Assembly (NCBI GenBank): GCA_026000945.1
Contig: BNZI01000001.1
Coordinates: forward strand, 1 to 64,000
Direction of reading: 5' to 3'
Origin: Clostridia bacterium
GTDB lineage: Bacteria > Bacillota > Clostridia > Lachnospirales > Lachnospiraceae
DNA length: 64,000 nucleotides
In this document: positions 27,340 to 36,232 of the stretch, one piece after another
Numbering within the stretch: position 1 is the first letter of the stretch
Layout of the letters: every line of letters starts with the position of its first letter
The notes under the pieces: model-generated
What the model was told of the DNA's origin: nothing
What the model saw: only the letters and a program-made list of their open reading frames with translations
Database searches by the model: none
Made by a program: the position numbers and the translations under genes

Positions 27340-28533
27340 GTGGAGGTGGAAAGGATAGATAAAAATGTAAAGTCGCCTTTGATCCGCTTTGCTGGATTTG
27401 AGGATGAATGGGAACGGCGAAGGCTTAAGGAAGGTGCGTCTGAAATTGGCGATGGACTACATGGAACACCGAAATATGACGATGTTGGAGATGTATTTTT
27501 CGTTAATGGAAACAACTTAGTCAACGGAAAAATAGTTATTACTCCAGAAACAAATAAGGTTACAACTGATGAACAATCTAAGGCAGATAAGACCCTTGAT
27601 AAAAATACGATTTTGATATCAATAAATGGTACAATCGGAAATTTGGCTTGGTATAACAACGAAAAACTGATGCTAGGTAAAAGTATAGCCTTTATAAAAG
27701 TTGACGGATTTGATAAGAAATTTATCTACACATTTCTTCAGACAAGTGGAGTTAAAACTTACTATCTCAATAGTTTGACTGGTACAACAATCAAAAATTT
27801 AGGACTTAAAGCAATTAGGGAGACACCAATTAAAGTCCCTAAACTTCAAGAACAAACAAAAATCGGAAAATTTTTCAAGGAGATTGACCATCTCCTCACC
27901 ATTCATCAAAGTGAGTATGACAAACTGGCGACGGTGAAAAAATCACTGTTACAAAAAATGTTCCCACAAGAGGGGGAAACCGTGCCGGAAATTCGCTTTG
28001 CGGGATATACTGTCGCATGGGAACAGCGACCAATTAACGACTTAGCTGATAGATACGATAATTTGCGTATTCCTATTAAAGAATCAAACCGTGTTTCTGG
28101 TCGCACTCCCTATTATGGATCGAACGGCATTCAGGATTATGTTGAGGGATATACTCATGATGGAGAGTTTATTTTGGTTGCCGAGGACGGGGCGAATGAC
28201 CTCAAAAATTATCCCGTCCAGTATGTAAATGGGCGTGTTTGGGTTAATAATCACGCTCATGTCCTGCAATCTAAGACTCAAATTGCCGATAATAGATTTT
28301 TGATGTTTGCCATACAGCAGACGGATATTGAACCGTTTTTAGTTGGTGGCGGCAGGGCAAAGCTCAACGCTGATGCGATGATGAAGATTGTTTTGTGTAT
28401 CCCCGAATTGGCTGAACAAAAGCCAATTGGTAAGCTGTTTCAGGAGTTGAATGCATTGCTCACCATTCATCAACGTGAGCTTTCCAAACTCCAAAAGATA
28501 AAGAAAGCGCTGCTACAAAAGATGTTTGTCTAA
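27340..28533 (+). CDS. hsdS: Orphan type I restriction specificity subunit HsdS
   Basis: This 397-residue protein has two target recognition domains (TRDs), each begun by a conserved segment (IRFAGFEDEWERRRL and IRFAGYTVAWEQRP) and ended by a conserved helix (LLTIHQSEYDKLATVKKSLLQKMF and LLTIHQRELSKLQKIKKALLQKMF). It sets the DNA sequence methylated and cut by HsdM/HsdR. No hsdM is adjacent; the nearest is 3.8 kb downstream. Its central segment at 28004-28028 is identical to the boundary of the silent cassette at 42646-42670, so it can take part in TRD exchange. The start (GTG) is uncertain. Base composition is richer in G+C than nearby genes. Confidence 0.85.
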   Translation: MEVERIDKNVKSPLIRFAGFEDEWERRRLKEGASEIGDGLHGTPKYDDVGDVFFVNGNNLVNGKIVITPETNKVTTDEQSKADKTLDKNTILISINGTIGNLAWYNNEKLMLGKSIAFIKVDGFDKKFIYTFLQTSGVKTYYLNSLTGTTIKNLGLKAIRETPIKVPKLQEQTKIGKFFKEIDHLLTIHQSEYDKLATVKKSLLQKMFPQEGETVPEIRFAGYTVAWEQRPINDLADRYDNLRIPIKESNRVSGRTPYYGSNGIQDYVEGYTHDGEFILVAEDGANDLKNYPVQYVNGRVWVNNHAHVLQSKTQIADNRFLMFAIQQTDIEPFLVGGGRAKLNADAMMKIVLCIPELAEQKPIGKLFQELNALLTIHQRELSKLQKIKKALLQKMFV

Positions 28534-28689
28534 ATTTTCTTCCTTAGTGTTAGTGAGATAGTGGGCAAGTGAGTTTTCCAAACTTGCGAAAAAGCAGGGA
28601 GTGTTTCTTAGTTATCTTGATCAGCAGCAGAAGTCACCCAACAATTTGTTTGGTGGTATTTGATCAAAGATTTTAAAGGATGGCTTATA

Positions 28690-29120
28690 CATAGCTTTTG
28701 TATGTTAAGAAACAGAAAGTATACTCCGTTGATGATCGTTTTTAGAAAAACAAATAAAATGATGTAATTACTTACTAGATATCAATCAGTCATAGAAAAC
28801 ACAGAAGCTTTGTCTATATGTTTGATCAAGAGTTTCAAAGTAACGGTTCTAAGTGAAACAGGGCAGTTTATACCATGTTTGGAGATGTATTCTCAGAAAC
28901 AGAGTGTATACTCCGGTGATGATTGTTTTAGAAAACAGATAAAATAGTGTAATTATTCGCTAGTTATATCAGTCAGTAATAGAAAACACAGAAGCTTTGT
29001 CTATATGTTTGATCAAGAGTTTCAAAGTAACGGTTCTAAGTGAAACAGGGCAGTTTACACCATGTTTAGAGATGTATTCTCAGAAACAGAGTGCATATTC
29101 CTTTGAGATTGTTTTTGGAA
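28690..29120 (+). repeat. Tandem duplication (period 187 bp) upstream of galE
   Basis: Two near-identical copies run about 28760-28942 and 28946-29120; ACAGAAGCTTTGTCTATATG occurs at 28801 and 28988. A partial third copy precedes them at about 28690-28760 (GAAACAG-AAGTATACTCCG). No gene is seen. The copies cover the galE upstream region, so promoter elements may be duplicated. The stretch 28534-28690 shows nothing I recognise. Confidence 0.8.
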
Positions 29121-29137
29121 ACAGAAAGAGAGGAAAA

Positions 29138-30157
29138 ATGAATACAATTTTAGTTACGGGAGGATTGGGCTTTATTGGCTCACATACGGTTATTGATTTA
29201 GTGAAACAAGGATATTCTGTCATTATTGTAGATAATTTGAGCAATGCCAGCGCAAAAGTTTTACCGGTTTTAGAAGAATTAAGTCAAAAAAAGATTCCTT
29301 TTTATCCAGTTGATATTCGAGAAAAAAAAGAATTAGAAAAGATCTTTCAAGAGCATCAAATAGATGCTGTTATTCATTTTGCTGGTTTGAAGGCAGTAGG
29401 AGAATCTGTACAAAAACCTTTAAGTTATTACGACAACAATCTCATATCAACCATTACATTACTGGAAGTTATGGAAGAGTATTCGGTGAGAAAATTAGTA
29501 TTTAGTTCTTCGGCTACGGTTTATGGAGAACCTGAAAAAATGCCTCTACTAGAAACAGATCTGACAGGGGCGACGAGTCCTTACGGTAGGACAAAATTAT
29601 GGATTGAACAGATATTACAAGATCTTTGTGACGCAAATGATGCCTGGGATGTGGTGGCATTGCGTTATTTTAATCCTCTAGGTGCACATAAAAGCGGAGA
29701 TTTGGGAGAAGACCCTAAAGGTATCCCCAATAATTTAGCTCCTTATATTACACAAGTTGGAGTAGGGAAGTTGGAAAAATTACATGTATTCGGGAATGAT
29801 TACCCTACATCAGATGGTACTTGCGTACGAGATTATATCCATGTTTTGGATTTGGCGGCAGGACACCGGGCTGCAATTACTTATTTAGAAAAAGAGCATT
29901 GTCGGTATGAAATTTTTAATTTGGGCAGTGGCAGCGGTTTTAGTGTTTTAGAGATGATTAAAAGTTTTGAAAAAGCCATTGGAAAAGAAATTCCTTTTGT
30001 CGTAGACTCACGTAGAGCGGGAGATATTCCGGTTTCCTATGCGGATACTAAAAAAGCGGAAGATAAGTTAGGTTGGAAAGTACAAAAAACAATAGATGAG
30101 ATGTGTGCCGATGCGTGGCGCTGGCAGAAAAAACATCCAGATGGTTTTGAACCTTGA
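29138..30157 (+). CDS. galE: UDP-glucose 4-epimerase
   Basis: It interconverts UDP-glucose and UDP-galactose using bound NAD. The NAD-binding TGGLGFIGSHTVIDL is at residues 7-21, the catalytic SSATVYG serine/threonine near 123, and the YGRTK tyrosine-lysine pair near 148. The C-terminal GRRAGDIP-like segment (SRRAGDIPVSYAD) is family-typical. The ATG at 29138 follows AGAGAGGA; an upstream start in the repeat would be spurious. It is 339 residues long. Confidence 0.95.
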   Translation: MNTILVTGGLGFIGSHTVIDLVKQGYSVIIVDNLSNASAKVLPVLEELSQKKIPFYPVDIREKKELEKIFQEHQIDAVIHFAGLKAVGESVQKPLSYYDNNLISTITLLEVMEEYSVRKLVFSSSATVYGEPEKMPLLETDLTGATSPYGRTKLWIEQILQDLCDANDAWDVVALRYFNPLGAHKSGDLGEDPKGIPNNLAPYITQVGVGKLEKLHVFGNDYPTSDGTCVRDYIHVLDLAAGHRAAITYLEKEHCRYEIFNLGSGSGFSVLEMIKSFEKAIGKEIPFVVDSRRAGDIPVSYADTKKAEDKLGWKVQKTIDEMCADAWRWQKKHPDGFEP

Positions 30158-30166
30158 TTTTTTAGG

Positions 30167-30515
30167 GTACGTTCAAACTACCCGAAATGCCCAGATTTTG
30201 TGTAGATTTTCCATATTAGCAAGGAATTTTTTGCAGACAAGTATACGTATTTCAAGAAAATAAAGAACTGGTTTAGTATTTTTGAACGAGGAGAGTAGTT
30301 TTTCTAAGGCCTGTTTTCATCTCTCCGAACGAGGAGAATGTTGTAGATCGTTTTTCTTTTTCTCCTGTACGAAGAGGAAGACAGAAATACTAGTAGGGGC
30401 GGGCATTCTGCCACCCTTCAAATATCGGAAAAATAGACTAATATTCTCCCGTAAGTGAGATACGAAAATAGACTCTCACACAAAAGGTGTGTGGGGATAC
30501 TAGACGTATTTTGGG
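30167..30515 (+). repeat. Two-ended repeat family, A end plus internal units
   Basis: The A end (ACGTTCAAACTACCCGAAAT, GCCCAGATTTTGTGTAGA) begins just after galE. It is followed by diverged internal units (GAACGAGGAGAATGTTGTAG, CTCCCGTAAGTGAGATACG). No B end is seen. At about 30391-30420 the unit is interrupted by GTAGGGGCGGGCATTCTGCC, the end of a second repeat family seen at 51736. Confidence 0.65.
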
Positions 30516-30600
30516 AAATTTAGGAATTATAAAGGGAAAATATAGTAAAAATTATTTCATAAGTGAGAATTTAAATAGATTCTAAGGAGATCGTATAAAT

Positions 30601-31782
30601 ATGAATAGTCGTTTTGATCAAGTGATAGAACGTAAAAATACTTTGTCGCTTAAGTATGATTTTCACACAGAACGTAATAAAGCAGAGGATGTACTTCCTT
30701 TGTGGGTAGCGGATATGGATTTTCCTATTCCGGAACCGGTACAGAAAGCTTTGCAAGAGCGAGTAAAACATGGAATTTTTGGATACAGTGATGGCAAAGA
30801 GGATTATAATCAAAGTGTGATTCAGTGGTTTAGTAAGCGTTTTTCTTATCGCCCAGCTGAGGAGTCCTTAGTAAAAACTCCTGGTGTAGTCTACGCTCTG
30901 GCTATAGCGGTCAAAGCGTTTACGAAAGAAGGAGATAGCGTTTTGATTCAAAACCCCGTATATTATCCTTTTGCAGACGTGATTCAGCAAAATAATCGAA
31001 AATTGGTGACGAATCCTTTAATTCAAGAATATGGAAAATATCGGATGGATTTTGAAGATTTAGAAAGAAAAATTCAGAAGTATGCTATTCGCTTGATGTT
31101 TTTATGTAGCCCGCATAATCCTGTGGGGAGAGTATGGACAAAGGAGGAGTTGTTACACTTAGGTGAAATTTGCTTTCGGCATGGTTGTATCGTTGTTTCT
31201 GATGAAATTCATTGTGATTTTGTTTTTTCTTCACATGAGCATATTCCTTTTCCCTCCTTATCTAAAGAGTGGGAACAACAATCTATTTTATGCACAGCTC
31301 CTAGTAAAACATTTAATTTAGCAGGCTTACAAATTTCCAATATTTTCATTGCCAATCCGCAATTAAGAGAGCAGTTTATTCAAGAAAGTGAGAAAAATGG
31401 CTATAGCCAATGCAACATAATGGGATTAATTGCTTGTCAAACTGCTTATGAACAAGGGGAAGCGTGGTTAGAAGAGTTGAAAACTTATTTGCGAGGCAAT
31501 ATTTCTTATTTACAAGGCTTTATTCAACAATATTTGCCTAAAATAAGATATTTTCCACAAGAGGCTACATATTTGGCATGGCTAGATTGTTCTGCACTTT
31601 TTGATACACAAGAAGAATTAGAAAGCTTTATTGAAGAAAAAGCAAAGTTGTGGCTGGATAGTGGAACAATGTTTGGTGAAGAGGGAAAAGGTTTTATGCG
31701 CTTGAATTTGGCTTGTCCTAAAGTCATCTTGGAGCGGGCGATGGAGCAGCTGAGAAAGGCGTATGAAGAGTTGGAGTTTTAG
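30601..31782 (+). CDS. MalY/PatB-type PLP-dependent C-S lyase or aminotransferase
   Basis: This fold-type I PLP enzyme of 393 residues begins with the MalY/PatB signature LPLWVADMDFPIPEPVQ, has CSPHNPVGRVW and SDEIHCDF, and carries the PLP lysine in APSKTFNLAGLQ. The family usually performs cystathionine beta-lyase chemistry, giving homocysteine, pyruvate and ammonia. A good ribosome binding site (AAGGAGAT) precedes the ATG. The exact substrate cannot be told from sequence. Confidence 0.9.
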   Translation: MNSRFDQVIERKNTLSLKYDFHTERNKAEDVLPLWVADMDFPIPEPVQKALQERVKHGIFGYSDGKEDYNQSVIQWFSKRFSYRPAEESLVKTPGVVYALAIAVKAFTKEGDSVLIQNPVYYPFADVIQQNNRKLVTNPLIQEYGKYRMDFEDLERKIQKYAIRLMFLCSPHNPVGRVWTKEELLHLGEICFRHGCIVVSDEIHCDFVFSSHEHIPFPSLSKEWEQQSILCTAPSKTFNLAGLQISNIFIANPQLREQFIQESEKNGYSQCNIMGLIACQTAYEQGEAWLEELKTYLRGNISYLQGFIQQYLPKIRYFPQEATYLAWLDCSALFDTQEELESFIEEKAKLWLDSGTMFGEEGKGFMRLNLACPKVILERAMEQLRKAYEELEF

Positions 31783-31790
31783 ACTGTTTT

Positions 31791-32226
31791 TTGAATAAAA
31801 TGTATTTGTTAGATTTTAGAAGCAAATATGGTTTTTCTTTAGGATTGATTTTTGTTATATGTGTTTCGATTCTTATGGTGAGTTTATTAGCTAGTCTAGT
31901 TGAAGTCTTACGTAATCAATCTAAAATAAAGAAATCAAAGGAAATGGAAAAAAAAGATTTAGAGTCACTTAATAGATATTCAAGAACAATCATCTATGAC
32001 TTGTTCCAAAAAGATAACCACATAATGAAGTTACCTCTTTATAATGAAGATGTTTGTTTTTTACGTGATAAGGGGATGATTGAAATATTTTTTATCAGGA
32101 TTAGGATGCATTGATTCAATGTCAGACGTCAATGATAACCTTTTCCCATATATACTACAATCGTGGGTTATAGAACATCTTCGTAAAGACAACAAATTAC
32201 GAAAAACTTTTGAACTCTCATATTAG
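31791..32226 (+). pseudogene. Frameshifted SieB-like superinfection-exclusion protein
   Basis: The first frame (31791-32114) encodes KYGFSLGLIFVICVSILMVSLL, a membrane segment, then a charged helix and a cytosolic domain ending ...FLRDKGMIEIFF. Just after a run of six T (about 32088-32093) a different frame continues ISGLGCIDSMSDVNDN and FPYILQSWVIEHLRKDNKLR to a stop at 32226. Together they give a protein of about 145 residues with the layout I recall for SieB-like superinfection exclusion proteins. The frameshift may be a mutation, a slippage site or an error. It lies just upstream of the restriction locus, a sensible place for anti-phage genes. Confidence 0.5.
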
Positions 32227-32342
32227 GAATAAGAGCTATATGAAGATACTCAAAGGATCTTATATTGCAAAATACCATTTATTTTAAGGGTAATTCCCTT
32301 TTATGGATAAAAAATTAATACAAGAAATAAGGAGAAAGCGAG

Positions 32343-34925
32343 ATGAACAAGCAACAATTAGCTTCAAAAATCTGGGAAAGCGCCAACAAAATGCGCTCCA
32401 AGATCGAAGCAAACGAATACAAGGACTACATTTTAGGTTTTATTTTTTATAAATATTTGTCTGATACTGAGGTCAAATTCTGCCGTGAAAATGGCTTTAG
32501 CGACGACGACATTAAAGCGCTTGATGAGGGCGACACAGATACGGTAATTTTCATTCAAAGAAACATCGGATATTTTATTGCCTACGACAACTTGTTTACT
32601 ACTTGGATGCTTAAAGGGCGGGATTTTGACGTATCCAATGTTCGTGATGCGCTATCCGCATTCAGTCGCTTGATTAGCTCAACGCACAAAAAAGTGTTTG
32701 ATCGTATTTTAGATACCTTACATACAGGGCTTTCTAAGCTCGGCGATAGTAGTGGCAGCCAAACGAAGGCGATATCGGATCTGATTTCACTCATCAAAGT
32801 TATCCCAATGGATGGCAAGCAGGACTATGACGTGTTGGGATTTATCTATGAGTATCTCATCAGCATGTTTGCCGCAAATGCGGGCAAAAAAGCGGGAGAG
32901 TTTTATACACCGCATGAGGTAGCTTTGTTGATGTCCGAAATCGTGGCTTTTCATCTCAAAGATCGTAAAACGATTGATATTTATGACCCGACAAGCGGCA
33001 GCGGTTCTTTATTGATTAATATCGGGCGCAGCATAAGCAGGTATATCGCAGATTCGGACAACATCAAATACTATGCGCAGGAAATCAAGGAAAACACCTA
33101 TAACCTCACACGGATGAATTTGGTCATGCGTGGGATAAAACCCAATAATATTCTTACTCGCAATGGCGACACGCTGGAGGATGACTGGCCGTGCTCTGAT
33201 GACAGTCCACTTTATGCAGACGCTGTAGTTTCCAATCCACCTTATTCGCAAGCCTGGGATCCGACTAGAAAAGACGGTGACCCACGTTATGCACAATTTG
33301 GACTAGCACCTAAAACAAAGGCTGACTTTGCCTTTTTGCTACATGATTTGTTTCATCTTAAACCTGACGGCATTATGACTATTGTTTTACCGCATGGTGT
33401 CTTATTTCGTGGTGGAGAAGAAGGCGGAATCCGCAAAAATTTGATTGAGAATAACCATATTGATGCGATTATAGGCTTGCCTGCTAACATTTTCTTTGGC
33501 ACGGGTATTCCCACCATCATCATGGTGTTAAAACGTTTGCGAGATACGCAGGATGTTCTGATTATCGACGCTTCTAAGGGCTTTGCCAAAGTGGGTAAAA
33601 ATAATCAGTTGCGTGCTTCTGACATCAAGAAAATTGCGGATACGGTTGCAGGTAGAGTCACTATTCCCAAGTTTTCTCGGTTGGTTAGCCGTGAAGAGAT
33701 TCGTCAAAATGAGTATAATTTAAATATTCCGCGCTATGTTGACAGTTCCGAAGGTGCGGAAAGCTGGGACATTTTTGCTTCGATGTTTGGCGGCATTCCT
33801 GTAAGTGAGATTGACGAACTGGGCAACTATTGGGATGCATTTGTAAGTCTGAAACAGTCACTTTTTTCTAACGACGGCACACCTTATTGCAAACTTGCCA
33901 CGAACGATATTGAAACCGCAATGAAAAACGACACTTCGGTACAGGGCTTTAAAGAACGCTATTCGGCGGCTTTTGGTGACTTTGCTGCTTTGTTAAAAAC
34001 CAGGCTCATTGACGGTATGAGTTCTATTGATTTAGGCAAAGAAGAAACGCTTCTTGCTAATGAGATTTTTACCAGATTGTCTACTATTTCCTTGGTAGAC
34101 CGCTACAGTGTGTATCAAGTGCTTGATGATGAATGGAGTAAAACTGCTGTTGATTTAGAAATTATCCAGACTGAGGGATTTGCTGCCACAAAAAAAGTTA
34201 ACCCAAACATGGTACCCAAAAAGAAAAATGGGCAAGACGTAGAAGTGCAAGACGGTTATGTGGGGCATGTAATTCCGTTTGATTTGGTACAGTCTACGTT
34301 TCTCTCAACTGAAGCTACTGCGTTGCGTGTTAAAGAAGAACGACTTGCCGAAATCACCGCTATTTATGATGAAATTATTGATTCACTTTCGGAAGAAGAT
34401 AAAGAGAGCGATGTGTTAAATGACAATAAAGATGCTTTTATCGCTGTAGCTGTACTCAAAAAAATCAAGGAAATTTTTGGTACACTTGCCAAAGCTAAGA
34501 CTGCTGTTGGTGCGCTTGACGAAGAGGCTTTTGAGCGCAAGCTCGTTCAAGTTTCTGAGTTATTTGAGGAAGAAAAAATACTGAAAGCTGCTGTCAAAAA
34601 AGATGCTGTCGACTTACATATGAAGACGAAAGAGACCATCGAGGCACTGACTGATGCGCAAGCGCTGGAACTTTTGGAGCAAAAATGGATTTCTCCTCTG
34701 CTATCAGCACTTTGGGGTATTCCTGATGGTATTATCGCTGATTTGGTGACGAAGGTTCGGGCTTTGGCTGCGAAATACGCCACTACATATGCTGAGGTTG
34801 CCGCTGAAATTGCCGAAACAAAAAACACGCTTTCAACCCTCATTGATGGGCTTTGCGGAAATGAATACGATATGAAAGGGCTGAGAGAGTTACAGTCGTT
34901 GTTAACCGGTGTAAATCATGAGTAA
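32343..34925 (+). CDS. hsdM: Type I restriction-modification methyltransferase subunit HsdM
   Basis: It methylates adenine in the HsdS target with SAM. The HsdM N-terminal helical domain is at 1-140 (LASKIWESANKMRSKIEANE, YKDYILGFIFYKYLSD). The N6-adenine methylase core has GEFYTPHEVALLM, DPTSGSGSLLINIG (SAM site) and SNPPYSQAW (catalytic NPPY) near residue 300. A long C-terminal extension (about 500-860, coiled) makes it larger than classic HsdM; such long forms occur in Firmicutes. It has AAGGAGAA before the ATG and overlaps hsdS by 8 bases. Confidence 0.95.
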   Translation: MNKQQLASKIWESANKMRSKIEANEYKDYILGFIFYKYLSDTEVKFCRENGFSDDDIKALDEGDTDTVIFIQRNIGYFIAYDNLFTTWMLKGRDFDVSNVRDALSAFSRLISSTHKKVFDRILDTLHTGLSKLGDSSGSQTKAISDLISLIKVIPMDGKQDYDVLGFIYEYLISMFAANAGKKAGEFYTPHEVALLMSEIVAFHLKDRKTIDIYDPTSGSGSLLINIGRSISRYIADSDNIKYYAQEIKENTYNLTRMNLVMRGIKPNNILTRNGDTLEDDWPCSDDSPLYADAVVSNPPYSQAWDPTRKDGDPRYAQFGLAPKTKADFAFLLHDLFHLKPDGIMTIVLPHGVLFRGGEEGGIRKNLIENNHIDAIIGLPANIFFGTGIPTIIMVLKRLRDTQDVLIIDASKGFAKVGKNNQLRASDIKKIADTVAGRVTIPKFSRLVSREEIRQNEYNLNIPRYVDSSEGAESWDIFASMFGGIPVSEIDELGNYWDAFVSLKQSLFSNDGTPYCKLATNDIETAMKNDTSVQGFKERYSAAFGDFAALLKTRLIDGMSSIDLGKEETLLANEIFTRLSTISLVDRYSVYQVLDDEWSKTAVDLEIIQTEGFAATKKVNPNMVPKKKNGQDVEVQDGYVGHVIPFDLVQSTFLSTEATALRVKEERLAEITAIYDEIIDSLSEEDKESDVLNDNKDAFIAVAVLKKIKEIFGTLAKAKTAVGALDEEAFERKLVQVSELFEEEKILKAAVKKDAVDLHMKTKETIEALTDAQALELLEQKWISPLLSALWGIPDGIIADLVTKVRALAAKYATTYAEVAAEIAETKNTLSTLIDGLCGNEYDMKGLRELQSLLTGVNHE

Positions 34926-36231
34926 ACCAGCAATTCGCTTTGCTGGATTTAACGATGAATGGGAATGGCGGAAGTTCACTGACATTACTTATCTGGCAGG
35001 AGAAAAAAACCGAGAAAATCTCCCATTAGAGAGTTATTCAATCACCAATGAAAGTGGCTTTATTCCTCAAAACGAACAATTTGAGAACGGCGGTACTATG
35101 CGTGATGCGGATAAAACGATGTATTACATTGTCTCACCAAAGTCATTTGCCTATAACCCAGCAAGGATAAATGTTGGCTCCATCGGGTATCAGGATTTGG
35201 GCAGAAATGTAATTGTGAGTTCGCTTTATGAGGTTTTCAAGACGATTGCGGATGTTGATGACAGATTTCTCTGGCATTGGTTTAAGACGGACAGATTCCG
35301 CAAAATGATAGAGCAATATCAAGAGGGTGGCGTGCGGCTTTACTTCTATTATGACAAGCTGTGTAGGAATTCCATTGCCTTACCAAGTATAGCAGAGCAA
35401 GCCAGAATAGGCAGAGTATTTGATCGTATCGATCACCTCCTTAGCCTTCATCAACAGGAATATGATAAACTTGCGGTGGTGAAAAAATCACTATTACAAA
35501 AAATGTTTCCACGAGAGGGGGAAACCGTGCCGGAAATTCGCTTTGCGGGATTCACTGTCGCATGGGAACAGTGCAAGGCAATTGAGCTGTGCTCAATATC
35601 AACAGGAAAGAGTAATACGCAAGACAGAATTGATGTACCTTCTTCTGTTATCGAACAGAGTCCTAAGTGCCTATACCTATCTAATAAGGACTTATTAGAT
35701 AAAGAGGCTGTTTTAACTGTATCAACAGAAAAAAGTAATGCACAAAGTAGAATTGATGGAGGAGAGTATCCATTTTATGTGCGTTCTCCTATTATTGAAC
35801 GAAGTCATAAATACCTATATGACGAAGAGGCTGTTTTAACTGTTGGTGATGGTGTTGGAACTGGAAAAGTGTTTCATTATGTGAACGGAAAATATGACTT
35901 ACATCAGCGTGTTTACAGGATGTTTGGCTTTAACTCTGGTGTTTCAGCGAAGTATTTTTACTATTATTTTTCAAGCCATTTTTATGAACGTGTCATGACA
36001 ATGACAGCAAAAACTTCTGTCGATTCTGTAAGGCTTGATATGATTGCTGATATGAAAATTGTCTTCCCATCCGAGGATGAGCAGACTGATATTACAGCAT
36101 TATTTGATCATCTCGACTACCTACTTACTATTCATCAACGTGAGCTTTCTAAGCTCCAAAAGATAAAGAAAGCGCTGCTACAAAAGATGTTTCCTGCTCA
36201 TTCGTCAGGCAGGTCAAGGGAGGGTGATTAA
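34918..36231 (+). CDS. hsdS: Type I specificity subunit HsdS with an internal duplication
   Basis: This is the active specificity subunit, coupled to hsdM. Each of its two TRDs begins with IRFAGF-x2-EW/AWE and ends in the LLSLHQQEYDKLAVVKKSLL or LLTIHQRELSKLQKIKKALL helix. TRD2 contains a 41-residue in-frame tandem duplication: STGKSNTQDRID...EAVLTV (from 35599) is repeated as STEKSNAQSRID...EAVLTV (from 35722). Bases 35554-35571 and about 36121-36148 match the borders of the inverted silent cassette at 42144-42670, so TRD2 can probably be swapped by the nearby recombinase. It is 437 residues, about 40 longer than the orphan HsdS. Confidence 0.93.
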   Translation: MSKPAIRFAGFNDEWEWRKFTDITYLAGEKNRENLPLESYSITNESGFIPQNEQFENGGTMRDADKTMYYIVSPKSFAYNPARINVGSIGYQDLGRNVIVSSLYEVFKTIADVDDRFLWHWFKTDRFRKMIEQYQEGGVRLYFYYDKLCRNSIALPSIAEQARIGRVFDRIDHLLSLHQQEYDKLAVVKKSLLQKMFPREGETVPEIRFAGFTVAWEQCKAIELCSISTGKSNTQDRIDVPSSVIEQSPKCLYLSNKDLLDKEAVLTVSTEKSNAQSRIDGGEYPFYVRSPIIERSHKYLYDEEAVLTVGDGVGTGKVFHYVNGKYDLHQRVYRMFGFNSGVSAKYFYYYFSSHFYERVMTMTAKTSVDSVRLDMIADMKIVFPSEDEQTDITALFDHLDYLLTIHQRELSKLQKIKKALLQKMFPAHSSGRSREGD

Positions 36232-36232
36232 A

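Noticed and set aside
27285..27358. A short frame upstream of the orphan hsdS reads KAKAAPEKFLEEWRWKG, like the start of a DNA methylase
   Set aside because: It is under 25 codons, ends at once and has no supporting neighbour; chance resemblance is likely.
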